A stretch of DNA of 64,000 bases. Source: Sorex araneus (lineage: Eukaryota; Chordata; Mammalia; Eulipotyphla; Soricidae). Below, in pieces: positions 22,076-34,274 of this stretch. Both the position numbers and the translations under genes were made by a program. Position 1 is the stretch's first letter; every line of letters begins with the position of its first letter. Below the pieces are notes generated by a model. It saw only the letters and a program-made list of their open reading frames with translations, was not told where the DNA came from and did not search any database. The stretch lies in NCBI RefSeq assembly GCF_027595985.1, contig NC_073307.1, forward strand, positions 36,398,234 to 36,462,233. Direction: 5' to 3'.

Positions 22076-22699
22076 TCAATTTCTGTTGCCTCTGAGAATT
22101 TGGAGGCAGGCAAGGTAAAGAGAGGGGAGGTCCTCCATGCAGGTGCCCCATTAAGAGGAATTTCAGTGTCCTTTGGTCCTGGAGGGAGTCTTTTATCTTG
22201 GCATTTTCTCAGAAACAAAAGTGTCTCTGTTATTCATGGTGGGCTTCGGGTCACCCCCTGGCTGGTGCCAATGAGATCCCACCATGAGTCAAAAAGATCA
22301 GGCATAGGCTTGGAACTTTGAGTCTTGTGTCACCAAGCCCATCTCTGGAGATGGGGTAAGGGTTCCTTAGCTCTGATCATACAATAAAACCCCACTGAGA
22401 CCCTGAGGTATTGGAGCTGGGGAAAGCTTCTGCCCAGGGGTGGGTGCATGTGTGGGGTGGGTGGTAATGCTCCTGAAGAAGCTATAAGCTCTGCACTGGC
22501 TCCCTCCCAGACTCATCCTGGGTATCTTTTCATACAGCTGGTTCCAATGTGTCCCTCCACCAGTGAATCAAACTCCAGAGAGTTGTTGTATGAAATCACA
22601 GCAGCAATATAGTAAGTGTCCACAGGACAAGCATTGAGACAGATGGCTTCCGAAACCTGGACACCAAGCATCCTATATAAACCAGGTCCCATGGGGAGA
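22076..22699. other. unique intergenic sequence
   Basis: GC-moderate DNA, no gene recognised. Confidence 0.45.
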
Positions 22700-23742
22700 A
22701 GAAATGAACAGAAACTTCCTCAAAAAAGAAATCCAAATGGCCCAAAGGTACATGAAAAAATGCTCTACATAGCTAATCATCAGGGAGATGCAAATCAAAA
22801 CAGTGAGGTATCATCTTGCACTACAGAAACTGGCACACATCTATAAGAACAAGAACAATCAGTGCTGGCTTGGATGTGGAAAGAAAAGGACTCTCTTCAT
22901 TGTTGGTGGGAATGCCAACTGGTCCAGCCTTTTTGGAAAACAATATGGACATTCATCCAAAAACTAGAAATTGAGCTTCCATATGACTCAGCAATACCAC
23001 TCCTGGGAATATATCCTGGAGATGCAAAAAAAAAAATGGAAATGACATCTGCTTGTATGTTTATTGCAACACTGTTCACCATAGCCAGAATCTGGAAAAA
23101 ACCCGAGTACCCGAGAACAGATGACTGGTTAAAGAAACTCTGGTACATCTTCACAATGGAATACTATGCAGCTGTTAGAAAAGATGAAATCATGAAATTT
23201 GCTTATAAATGGATAGATATGGAGCGTTTCATGCTAAGTGAAATGAGTCAGAAAGAGAGGGACAGACATAGAAGGACTGCACTCATTTGTGGAATATAAA
23301 ATAGCATAATATGAGACTAACACCTACAGACAGTAGAGATAAGGGCCAGGAGGATCACGCTATGGTTTGGAAGCTGGCCCCATGTGCTGGAGGAAAAGGC
23401 AGTTGGGATGGAGAAGGAACCACTAAGCAAATGATGATTGAAGGGATCACCCGGGATGGGAGATGTATGCTAAAAGTAGACCAAGGACCAAACATGATGG
23501 TCTCTTAGTATCTGTATTTCAAAACATAATGCCCATATTAGAGAGAGAGAGTAAGAATGATTTTACCTGCCACAGAGTCAGGGAATGGGGGTGGGGGTGT
23601 CGGGTGGGACACTGGGAACAACGATGGTGGAAAATGTTCACTGGTGGGGGGATGGGTGCTCAAGCATTGTATGACTGAAATGTAATCATGCATGTCTGTA
23701 ACTGTATTTCACAGTGATTCAATAAAACTTATTTAAAAAAAA
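22700..23742 (+). mobile_element. 5'-truncated L1 (ORF2 C-terminus and 3' UTR)
   Basis: Starts near 'agaaatgaacagaaacttcc'. ORF2 C-terminus from 22862 to the stop at 23297-23299 ([20 protein letters not shown]..., ending ALICGI), with an upstream frameshift. Then a 3' UTR of about 440 bases to 'gattcaataaaac' and poly(A). It shows the normal 3' UTR length used for comparison with the composite elements. Confidence 0.9.
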
Positions 23743-24269
23743 GAAGTCCCAATCCAAATCTTCCCAGTTTCATATGCTGGAGTCAGATTGAATTGGATTT
23801 TTCCATATTGTATTTTTTGGTGCTTGCTGGTATGTTTGTATCCTCAGCAAACCCGACAGTTCCTCAGACCACCTGAGAAACTTTCAGCTGGACTTGATGA
23901 AAGAAGGAAAGGAGTCTTGCAATGCATTCTATCACTTCCACCAGTCTTAAAGCAACTAAGGCTTGATTTTTTTAAAAAAAGAAGTCATATTCCTTTCATG
24001 CCTAGGCTAACTAGAAGGGAAGTATAAGCATCAAACTATTCACCATAATGATTTCTGGATCAAAAAAGGTATGAATTTTTCCAGACTGTATTTTTTGATG
24101 CTTGCTGGTGTGTTTGTTGTTGCTACAGTCTCTTTTATGACATCATAAGATGAGTAGTGATGGGTGGTGCAGGGCATACTTCTGGGAATAGAAAGGTTTT
24201 ATAGGACAGATAGACACCTAGCATTCCTATGCACCTCCTAACCAATTTCTTCTGCTGGTATTATTTTGG
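23743..24269. other. unique sequence with a diverged 50-bp direct repeat
   Basis: 23790-23839 and 24072-24117 share 'tttttcca-a-tgtatttttt' followed by 'gatgcttgctggtgtgtttg' (one or two differences). Spacing about 280 bases. Element unknown. Confidence 0.5.
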
Positions 24270-24375
24270 TGTTGTGATCTCGGACCAGTCATTTCACCTA
24301 AATATCATTCTATGCTAAATCAAGGCTGAAACAAGATGACGGCTAAAATTTCTTTCCACTCTGAAATTCTAAGTG
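24270..24375 (+). repeat. possible MIR-type fragment
   Basis: 'gtgatctcggaccagtcatt-tcacct' and the end 'ttccactctgaaattcta' follow the order of a MIR core and 3' part. Weak. Confidence 0.4.
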
Positions 24376-27300
24376 CGTGGCTAAGGACTGAAGTTCAAGT
24401 GTCCCTTCTTTCCAAAACATCCACAGATGTTGGAGCTGGGGGAGCAGGGTCCCTGACTAGGTGAGTGCAGTGAGGGGATGATTTGCATAAAGCTGATTTA
24501 GCAAGTGAAAAATGGGCTGTGACAGATTAATGCAGGGAGGCTTGGTCGGCTCCTCCGGCTTGAGCCCACACAGCCTGGTCTGATCACATCTTCAAAGTCA
24601 TATGGTCCCTATTTGGTTTTACAATAAATAACTCAGACTTCGAAGTTAGACACCAATTAATGAAGTCATCTTAGCCCAGAGGAAAGTAATTCTCCTGAGC
24701 CCGTATTTTGGAAGTACGGGCCCTGCAAACTTGGAGATTGTGCCAAGGCTGGTTTGCCAGAGAAGGAAATGGTAAGATTTCTCCTCCATCTACATGACCT
24801 TTGCTCAGAAACATGCCCAAGGCTGGCTGTGGACTTCACAGAGGGCTTAGGTCCCACAGACCTCTTGATGCGGGAAAACCAGTTCTAATGCTAGCCAGAG
24901 CTGGGGCTCAGTACCTGACAGTAATTGGGGTGGGGTGAGCTTCAGAGGAAGAGCGAAAAACTTCTAATCAAACTATATTTCCGTCTGCTTGCTTCTATCT
25001 CCCAGGAAGCACTCCAGGTGCAGTGGACTTGGAAAGTATTGGCGGCAGCATCTTGAGGCATCGCCTTGCTGGTTGAGAAAGAAACCATCGATGCGTTCTT
25101 ATAGATCGAGAACCAAACGCACCAAGCGTCCTCAATAAATATCAAGCAATCAATCAATTCTCCAGCCACAGAGAAGCTTCCTGTTCCAAGCATGGAGTCA
25201 TGGAAGGGGAGTCTGGCCCGAGACCTATCTCTCTTTTCCAAATGATGTGGCTCCCAACTCCAGGAAAAGTTCTGGGTGGTTTTCCATTTTCTTCACTCCC
25301 CCAGCCACTGCCAGCACAATCTTTGGCAGGCCGGGAACAGCGATTTCCAGACCAAGACACCAATTGTGACTCTGCCACGTGTGGGTCAAATTTTCACAAC
25401 TTAATGGAAAAAGAATCCTAAATTATCCCCAGGCAGCTAATTGGAAGTGACTGTACCTGTTTTCACAAATGCTCTACATTTAAATAAATATGATTTTTTT
25501 AAAGTGGGAACTCTATTGTAGGGGACTCCTTAGCTTTGAAAGCATTTACTGGAATAGAGCCATGCACTGCATTTAAGTCAATTCTACATCAGTTAGTATG
25601 CCTCAAACATAACATCTTGCATTTTTTATTTAGTGATATATACATTATAAATTTGACCTTGAAGGGTAAGGTAAGAGAATGTTACAAATTCACAGACGTG
25701 GCTGACAAGCTCCTAACCATTTCTAAGCGCTGCTGTTGCAGAAGTGATTACCAGTAAAGTTGAAACCATTGGGAATGACTCACTGTTTCACGTATAATGC
25801 TGAGGTTTCCCCAAATGCAAAATCCACTGCTGAGGGTTCCACTTTTCTCACTGTCCTTTAAAATGATGTACGTCTTAATGGCTCCTTGGGCACCTATGAT
25901 TTGCAAGATGGTTTCAGCTGTAACTTTATAGACCTTTGGACGGACCATTTGTCTTTGGTGCTTAGAGAAGGGAACTAAAGTTATGTGATCATATATGTTT
26001 TCTATTTAACAGCCATGCATCACATCTCTGCCTACTCCTGAGTGTGGTGGGATAATAATAGGGTGTATTAATCATGGGAGGTTTTCTCCTTTCTATTTTC
26101 TTTGCCCTGTGTCCCTGGGAGCAGCTCCAGAGGTGGGAGTGAACTGAAGGGGAAACAATTAGTTTTTATATTCCAAAGCTGTGTCTCCTGATGTAGGATG
26201 CCAGAAGAGAAGGGAATCCAACTGCATAACTGAGTGAGGCTCTCTGGGGCCCAGTCCTCACCTCCAACCAGGAGAGCGAATCCCAGTTCTGGGGATGGGG
26301 AAGAGAAAGTTGAGAGATTCCTGAGTGACAAGGGTAAATCTCTGCCCAGGTCTGGGCACGGGTATTTAGAGACCTGGGCCTGTTTTCCATCATGAGAACT
26401 GGGGCGGGGGAAGAGCATGACCCTAAGAGAATTTCTTTTGTCATTGTGCCTTTGAAAGCCGGGTCATTGGGCTGCAGTCATGAGTGGGAATGAGGGGCAA
26501 GTGGAGAGTTTTCAGGGGTGCCCAAGAATGGGGCAAGCATGGCTGCCAACGTTCAGGGCTTTCGCTAAAGCATGGGGCACTCAAGTGCTCCAGACCAGGT
26601 GGAACCTAAAACCCATGACACTTGTTAGCTGAGGCCCCAGGATCCAGAGAAAGAGAGGTCCAAACACCTCCCAAAATCTCATCTAACCTGCCCTTCCAAA
26701 CCAGGCCTCTAAGAAATACCCTCTCCAATGCACTCTACACTAATGCTTTGTTGTGAAGGAACAGCCCCTAGAGCCTCCGTAGCAAGGAAGAGAGACTCCC
26801 CGTACCCATACCCCGCACCATCCTGCTCACCAGTCCAGCAGTCCTGTGGGAAGGAGGCACTTCTGAACCCAGAAAACACAGAAGGGGAGGAAAAACACTC
26901 ACTTAAGGAACGATGCAGCTCAAGGTCACAATTATCCATCAGATGTTCAGGCTGGCTGGTTTGTGCTTTGGCTGTCAGAGCCAGAGAGAAATAAAACCCG
27001 GCGAAAGAGCCTGGGCTCTGCGGAGTCTGTGGCCTGAGAAATACGTGATGCAGTGTGTGGTAAACACACAGACAGAACAGCTCCAGCCCAGCAGCTCAGA
27101 GAGAGTATCTTTGACTTGGTGAGGTCCTGAGTACAGGTTTCCTGTGGTGGTGGGCGAATGGAGATGCATCATGCCTAAGCCTTCCCCGCCACCACATCTA
27201 GCCAGGTAACCTGCATAAGCCATCAGGGGTCTGAGACTCCCATTTCCTATCTGGACAGTGGGTATTAGCATTCTAAGTTGGCAAGATTGAGTCAAGATCA

Positions 27301-29330
27301 CAGTGACACTGGAGCAGGAGCAAACCTGTGATTGTGTGGCTCTCGCAGGCTAATTCCAAGTGAAGGCAAAGGCCCTGGGTCACAGGGTCAGAGGTAATTC
27401 TAATATCTGACTGTTATAGGAAAGAATATGAAGATCTCAATGACAGGGGAATAGTTGGTGAACTGGGAGTGTTTCGACATTCAGCACTCTGGTTAACATC
27501 TACACCTAGCAAGTGAGGAACTCATAGCAACTTTCTACCCTTCTTTTCCCCAAAATTCCAGGATAAACAACTTGGAACATCTATCTGGCACTATTGTAAA
27601 CCATGTTACTTCAATGACATCAATTACAAAGTTAAAATGAAAATTTTTACTGAAATATATTTTTTTGGAAAAAGTATTTAGTATGGGTATTTGGCATTCA
27701 ATATGGGTATCTGATATTCCATAAGAGTGTTTGGTATTTGGTTTGTATGTTCAGTGCCCCTCTACAGTTTGTCTAAGTCTGTATTTATCTTTATTTAGTT
27801 CTTCATGTCCAGAGCACTATAGGAAATCAACCACTAATATAAATTTAGAATGTCAACCATTCTACACATCATTTCAGTGAAGGTAAAATCAAGATCAAGA
27901 AGCTCCAAGATACTGCAAAGAATTGGGGCCATAAACAGAGGCTAGGTTACAAATGAGCAAAGTAGGCAATCGTGTGGTCACTCAGTACCACACCCCATAC
28001 CTGTGTATCCCCTCCTCCTCCTCTAGGAAGCCTACATGGGCGCCATTCATAGCTCAGCTAGTTAGACTCAGAAAGATGCTTTGTGCGACTAAACCTAAAC
28101 TTGTCACCCGAGTCTCTAATCTTGATTTTGTTTTGTGTTATAAACTTTTACACATGCATATTGCCAAACTTAAAGGCATTATAAAGGATGTTAAAGGATG
28201 ATTAGACTGTACACATGCCTTAAATCCTGACTTTGAAATCCAAGGAGAAAAAAATGACTTTGTTGGCCCAGATCTTCGTAATCACTTCTTGCTACACTGA
28301 ACACAATTCCAAATAAGACAAAGTAGTGCAAAATTGTGCAAGCCTCTAAGCAGAATCATCTTAGCCATATTTACTGAGCTTGGGAGAGATACATTAATTC
28401 CAAATTTATCTTGAAATGAATATCTATATGAGATTGACAGACCTCGATAAGATTTGTGGTTCCTTTGTTAGCAAGTTTATTTCCCTTGTAGCTAACCCAA
28501 TTCCAGGTCTAACAGTGCATTTTCAAAATCCACAGGAACTTGGCTCCCAGAGGTGCTGGCTCGACATGTGGAACAGAAGGTAAGGTGAGTCAAGCATCAC
28601 AGGCCCGACCCAGACCTGACATGGGACAGAGGTATCAGATGTGAAAACCACTCCATTTTCATCACATCCAAAATTAGGACGAGAGGCATACGTGCCTCTG
28701 GAGTGGATAACGCAGGCAGAAAGTCAAGTCAGACCGTCATCTTACCGGTCTGCTTTCGCTAAGAGTCTCCCAAGGTCCCAGTTGATCTGGGCAGAACAGA
28801 ATTCCACCAGCACCTCGGTTTGGAATTATTATTGACATCTTTAGCAGGCAAAATCATGATAAAAATCTACATCTCGGAGGCCTTTCCGACAGGTTACTTT
28901 TACATATCAGCGATCTCAGCAAACAGTGAGTGACTAAAACAGCTCTCTGTGGCCTACGAGAGGAGGAATGGAAACCTCACATTCTTTCAAGCCCTTGGGA
29001 GGTCTAGGCACAGAGGAGCTTCCACATTACAAGGGAGGCAAGCGCAGGATGATGGCAGCTAACAGCATTCATTCTCTTCCTCATGTTATCGGTCAAGGCA
29101 GAACGAAAAGTTTTCCCTCCAGGAGCACAAAGTCTGGATATTTCACCAGTTAAGAACTCATGGGAATCAGTTTATTGCTACTACCTGGTTCAGTGCCTTC
29201 ATACTGATTTGGCCTTTAAGTAATTACAGAAAACAGATTTTATTTTACTCTCCTTGGAGGAATTATAGTTTTCAAGGGTTACAGAGAAGGCCAATGCCAC
29301 CACCCTCATTCAAAATATTTTCATTTACTT
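24376..29330. other. long unique intergenic block
   Basis: About 5 kb with almost no shrew SINE or L1. Short ORFs only. A degenerate internal repeat lies at about 27660-27760 ('tatttagtatgggtat', 'ttcaatatgggtat'). At 28047-28065 the plus strand has 'catagctcagctagttaga', A-box-like. The scarcity of young repeats could reflect constraint, but this needs alignment. Confidence 0.4.
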
Positions 29331-29332
29331 TT

Positions 29333-29430
29333 TGTAGCTCGATGGTAGAGAGCTTGTCTTTCATGTGTGAGGTTCTGATTTTGATCCCTGACAATACACA
29401 CACACAAACACATACACACAAACACACACA
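29333..29430 (+). repeat. tRNA-Ala-like (ID-type) retroposon with (CA)n tail
   Basis: 'gtagctcgatggtagagagc' (A box), 'cttgtctttcatgtgtgagg', 'tgattttgatccctgac' (B box) follow tRNA-Ala/ID order at normal spacing, then run into (CA)n. It differs from the main shrew SINE. It could be a tRNA pseudogene or an old tRNA-derived SINE. Confidence 0.6.
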
Positions 29431-29454
29431 CTTTAGTTTTAGAATTAGTTATTA

Positions 29455-29585
29455 GTTCTAGCACCAGAGATGTGGTTCTGTGGTAGATGTGGTTGCCTTG
29501 CATGTGGGAGCCCCAGTGTGATTCCAGCACTACATGGTTCCCCCAAGTGCACTCTGAGTCGCACTAAGTGTGGGTCAAAAACAAA
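29455..29585 (+). repeat. SINE
   Basis: 'ggttgccttgcatgtgggag', 'gtgattccagcactacatgg' and 'tgggtcaaaaac' follow the family order; the middle of the body is shortened. Confidence 0.6.
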
Positions 29586-29587
29586 AA

Positions 29588-29695
29588 GTGTAGTGGTCAA
29601 GGAAATAGTTCAAAAGGCTTGAACACATGTTCTCCATAAAGGAGGCCTGGATTCAGTCCCAAACTGGGTATAGCCCCCAAAGTAAAATAAAAATT
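29588..29695 (+). repeat. diverged SINE
   Basis: 'agtggtcaaggaaatagttc', 'gcctggattcagtcccaaac', 'atagcccccaaagtaaaata' give a head, a degraded B box and a tail. It is tandem to the preceding SINE. Confidence 0.5.
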
Positions 29696-30486
29696 ACTGA
29701 TATAAACTGTAGTCCCAACAATTAATTTTTTTTCTTCACTGAGACACAAATACCTGCCGGGGACAATGAGTTTCGTAGGTTGCTAGTGCAAGATGCCCAG
29801 ATGTATGCAGCATATCCTTGAATGGGTTTTCTGTGGAATTTTCTGACTTGGTTAAACCCTGTCCAAGCTTGAATTATGAGAGAACAAACCAAAAACACCT
29901 GTGAGGTGATGCATTTCTTCAATGTCTGTCATTTGTCTCCTCACACGTTTCCTTCTGACTAAATAAGCCAACAATTTCCCACTAGCCTTCAGCATATTCG
30001 TATCTTTGTGCCTGTGATTTTTTTCTAACCAGGTACATACATCTCAGCAAAACTCAAACTTAGCCTCCTTCTGTACGTCAACTTGAGGACCCCTGAGTCT
30101 TCCACGTTCCCCACCATCCCACCATTACTTACCCACTTGCTGGGAACTTCTTTTTCAACCCATCACAGGTAGTGTTTGAGAGGTAAGCTGGCATGTGACA
30201 TGATTGTTTTAGCTAAGATAAAACCTGACCCTTTCTTCCCCAGTCCGGGGTAGAGCACATATTTCTCAATGTTCCCTGACAGCAACAGGGAAAGAGAGAG
30301 GTCTTCTGTCCAGCACACATCACTCCCAAACTAGGAGAGTGATATCCAGGGGTGACTAGCCAGTTTTCATATTCCTTGTATCCCTCAGCCCCTAACACCC
30401 AGGTCTGTGTAAGAAAGAAGTTGGGTTTTAAGGCAGAAACTGTGTGTGCTACTAAGTGATCCCTTGAGAAGTTGAAAATATTACTT
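29696..30486. other. unique intergenic sequence
   Basis: Nothing recognised. Confidence 0.45.
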
Positions 30487-30592
30487 CTTTGGTTTGTTTT
30501 GGGGTCATATGTGGTGCAGAGAACTGAACCTGGGTTGGCTGCATGCAAGACAAGCATCTTACCCACTGTACTATTTCTCCAGTCCAAAAGAA
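30487..30592 (-). repeat. antisense SINE head
   Basis: 'gaactgaacctgggttggct', 'gcatcttacccactgtacta', 'tttctccagtcc' are the reverse complement of the tRNA-like head. Confidence 0.8.
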
Positions 30593-32429
30593 ATACTTGA
30601 TTGAAGGGAATAACCTGGTTAAAAAGAATACCAATCCACTTCAAGAAATGCCCTTTGGTTGTAAGTTTATCTCACAGACCCACCCATGGTGTTTGTGAGA
30701 ATGTTCTGAGGTCCTGGGAAAAGTAGCAACACTCACCCCTCCATCCCCGGGAGAACTAGTGAGAAAAGGAAAGATATTCCTAGAAAGAAGGGGTCCCGTC
30801 TTATCACGGAGGCTCCTTTCATACAACCAAGCACTTTGAACTGGTAGTGAACCAGATGGCCTCCCTTTGCTCATGGCAGCCCCGATTCTGGCTACCTGAG
30901 CCTTTGGGCCCACAGAGGATAGACCCCTGGGAGCACCTGTGAGACAGGAGCTGAGATGGAGATGGACAAGTGACTCACTAGGAGCTCCTGGGCCCTAAAG
31001 GGGTCCCAACAAACCTGGCTTTAGGAGATCAAAGCCGCTAGAGAAATCCAGGGGCCCACCAGATGCAGGTTCCAGATTCTGTCAGAGACGGAGCCCACCG
31101 AGCTGTTGTTACCTGCCCAGGCCAGCCCAAGGCACATGCTGCACGGGATGTGGTTTGAGTCTTTCTGCTGCCTTCTCTGGCTGACCCACTGACCAAACAT
31201 GATACCCCACTGCTGCCTGGGATTTTGCAAGTTTATAATCCATAGAGACGAAACATTGTTATATAAACTGTGCCAAGACTATAGGCCTTTTACAGTTCCA
31301 GCTAAGAAGCCGACAAAATTTATGGCAGTGTTGCTGGATGAAGAGGCCAAGTAAACGCACAGTGTTGATCTTAGGTCTGTTTAAATTTCTCTTGCCTTCT
31401 GGCACTTTAAGCAGCGGGTGGAAAGAAATCATTTACTCATAGGTGCATTAAGCATTTGGAGATAGGGCAAGAGTGGGGGGACGGGGCAGAAAGACCATTA
31501 GACACAGAATGGATGTGACATCCAAGGCCCTGGGTTTTCAGTTCCCACACCAGAATGACTCAGGTCACTGGTGGTATAGAACTTACCAGCGCCCGCTTGG
31601 TAGACACAAAGGGAATTCTATGGAGACTCAGTTTACCTGCCATGGAAGGCAGGTGGTTCATCTGCTCTCCCGCTGCTGGAAGGTGTCACTCATCTTCACA
31701 GAATGAAAATCCAGCAGGTCTCTTAGGATAAGGCTGTCGCTTCTTCCCATGCAGGGCTTTATTGCCCACTTAAATGAGCTCTGGGTGTCCCTCATGCTTT
31801 CTGTGTCTGTAAGGATCATGTCATTAGAATAGGAATGACCCTTTCCAGCGCTTTGAGGCATCCGGTAGGCTTAGGAAGAAATTGAAAGTGCTGGTGTTTG
31901 GCGGGTGAGTTGGCCTTTGTCCACTGTGTGTCGTGGTGGAGGAATCAAATTCAACCCACACTGGACACATTGGAATGAGGGCCAAGGGCTGTGTGCAGGA
32001 GGAAAGGCTTGGTGCTGTAGGGATCTTCACGGGCTGAGCTGGAAATGTGCTAGAGGAGCCTATTTTTACCTCCCACATTACCTTGATTTAATGCAATGTG
32101 TTCTAAGAGTTGGTAATGTGCTCACAAATGACTCAAGGAAAAAGTTATTTTAATGTAAAGTCCTGGAACTGATGCCTGACCTTCCCAGGGAGCTGGCTAC
32201 TGGCAGGCCCTGTAGATTCTCTGTGAGAGGAATTTTCTAGATAGCCAAACCCTTATCTTCCCTTCCCTCCCATCTCCATTTTGGTGTTTGCTTGAGTGTC
32301 ATCTGAGTGTTTTGTGGAGAAAAAACTTGCTGCTGTTGAAAGTGTGGGGGTGGAGGAGAAACAGGCAGTAGTAAAATTTATCAATCAGTGAGTCATTCAG
32401 TCAGGCTGTGGATTTATTAGAATATCCCA
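30593..32429. other. unique intergenic sequence
   Basis: About 1.8 kb without recognisable repeats or genes. Confidence 0.45.
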
Positions 32430-32640
32430 AAAGTTGAGAGAGAGTATGGGGAATATTGTCTGCCATAGAGGCAGGGGGAGGGTGGGGAAGGGGGGCGGTA
32501 TACCCGGGGATATTGGTGGTGGGAAATGTGCACTGGTAGAGAGATGGGTATTTGATCATTGTGTGCTTGTAACTCAAACATGAAAGCTTGCAACTATCTC
32601 ACGGTGATTCAATAAAATTTTAAAAATTAAGAAAAAGAAA
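32430..32640 (+). mobile_element. short L1 3'-UTR insertion
   Basis: 'gagagagagtatggggaata', 'tgccatagaggcaggggg', 'aacatgaaagcttgcaac', 'tcaataaaattt' and poly(A). The flanks agaatatccc and agaatattcc look like a decayed TSD. Confidence 0.88.
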
Positions 32641-32711
32641 GAATATTCCTTAAGAATTTTCCATAAACCAATTTCTACAAGCAGCAACCTGTATCTTTAA
32701 AAGACACTGTA

Positions 32712-32890
32712 AAGTGGGGTCAAAGAGATAGAACAGAAGGTAAGGTGAGCTGGCGATCAGCAAACTGTTGGTTTGATCCCTGGGATCACATATGATTACT
32801 CAAGTACTCAAGGAGGGGATCCCTGAGCACAGAGCCAAGAGTTAACCCTGAGCACTAGTGGGTGTGGCCAAAAGATCAGAAAAAAAAAAA
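32712..32890 (+). repeat. SINE
   Basis: 'ggtttgatccctgggatcac' (B box), 'ggatccctgagcacagagcc', 'gggtgtggccaaaagatc' and poly(A). Confidence 0.8.
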
Positions 32891-34274
32891 GAAAATGCAA
32901 GGAATGCCTTAGGAATTTCTTTTTCAAACCGAAGAGAACTGAACTTCCTTAAAGCCTATATAATTATTATATACATATATGTATACATGCATATGTATAG
33001 AATGTGGGGGTGGGCTAGGGGAAGGCAGGCCAGCAAGAAGACAAAATAAAGACCTTGGTTTCTAACTTCCCTGCAGCAGAAATGGCTTTATTTTCTGCTC
33101 TCATTCCCTAGAGTCTCCACCCTAGTCCCATTAAGTTCTTGGATTTGTGTATCTTTAGATACAGACACTCAAATGCTTTCTTCACTCAGGAAGTTACTCT
33201 CCGCACGCCTTGTGAGGTCTTGGAACAGAAATTAGTTGAGAGAGAAACAACTGCTGCTTCTCTGTCCAGAAAAAGAAAATCACATTGCATCATGTAGCTC
33301 AGAAAGAGGCCCAGTGGGGGGGATGAGCTTTTGTTTTTTGTTTTGTGAGGGGAGCAAAGTGGTGACCCTGTGACGAGAGGGTAGGGAGGAGGCAGGAGGG
33401 AAGGAGGAATCTTCTTTCCTAAGTACGGGTTCGGCTTTTGATTTCCTCAGGGGGGCGTGGAAGCCCACAATTACTGGCTGCTGAAGTGGCTTGTCAAGGA
33501 ATGAAACAGATAAGAATAATGTTCGAGTTCATACATGGTGTGTATGCCTGGAAGAATCTTGAGCTGCTCTCTTTGGTTGAATTTTGTCCTGCCATTCCTA
33601 GTTATCTTATCCACCAACCCCTACCCCCCCCCCACCTCCAAATCCAAAGGCTTTCCTCAGTGACAAAAGATGATTTAGAACAGGTAGGTTTTATACTGAC
33701 AAAGTGCTCCCTTGCAGGCAGGGAGGGGGAGTTTGGAAAGGTTCCCCTTGGGCCTCTGTAAATCATGCTCCTCACCTGCACGATGCCTGGAATCAAGGGC
33801 CCTTTTAGAATTTGGAAGCCCCAAAGTGCCTCTCACTAGGTTCTTTATTAGGCCTCCAGAAGCAGAAAGGGGTTCACATGGCCAAGACCTCAAACAAGGA
33901 TGGATACCCTGATCCAAAAATCTTTGCTGCAGAGATTTTCTCAGAGATATGCCCCATCCTAAGGGGGGGAGGAGTTTCTGTTTGGAAGCAGAGGAGGGAC
34001 AGAGATGGGAGGAAGAAGAGAAAATCCAAACATTCCGGATAATGTAGCAGCAGGAGCAGAGATGTGAATGGTTACCTCCTGTCACTTCATTCTTATTTAA
34101 AATAGAGGTCAGACAGTCATGGCTCCCTGACTTTGGAGTCAGTATCCCTGAGTCACTGTCACTGACTCCAAAGTGAGGAGGTCAGTACAGCACGAGGGAG
34201 GTGACACTCAGTTTCCCTGTCAGTCCTCCCTGGGTGGACACTGGCTCTTAGTGCTCCAACTGTTCTCATCTGTA
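32891..34274. other. unique intergenic sequence
   Basis: Contains a short poly(C) and a TA-rich patch. ORFs up to 136 codons on both strands between 33438 and 34085 overlap each other and match nothing known. It ends with the hairpin at 34130-34174. Confidence 0.45.
34130..34174. promoter_or_regulatory. 14-bp perfect inverted repeat with AP-1-type motif in the loop
   Basis: actttggagtcagt (34130-34143) pairs exactly with actgactccaaagt (34161-34174) across 17 bases. The loop contains TGAGTCA (34149-34155), the AP-1 consensus. Four more pairs (CTCC with GGAG) can form outside a small internal loop. Regulatory use is inference. Confidence 0.4.
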
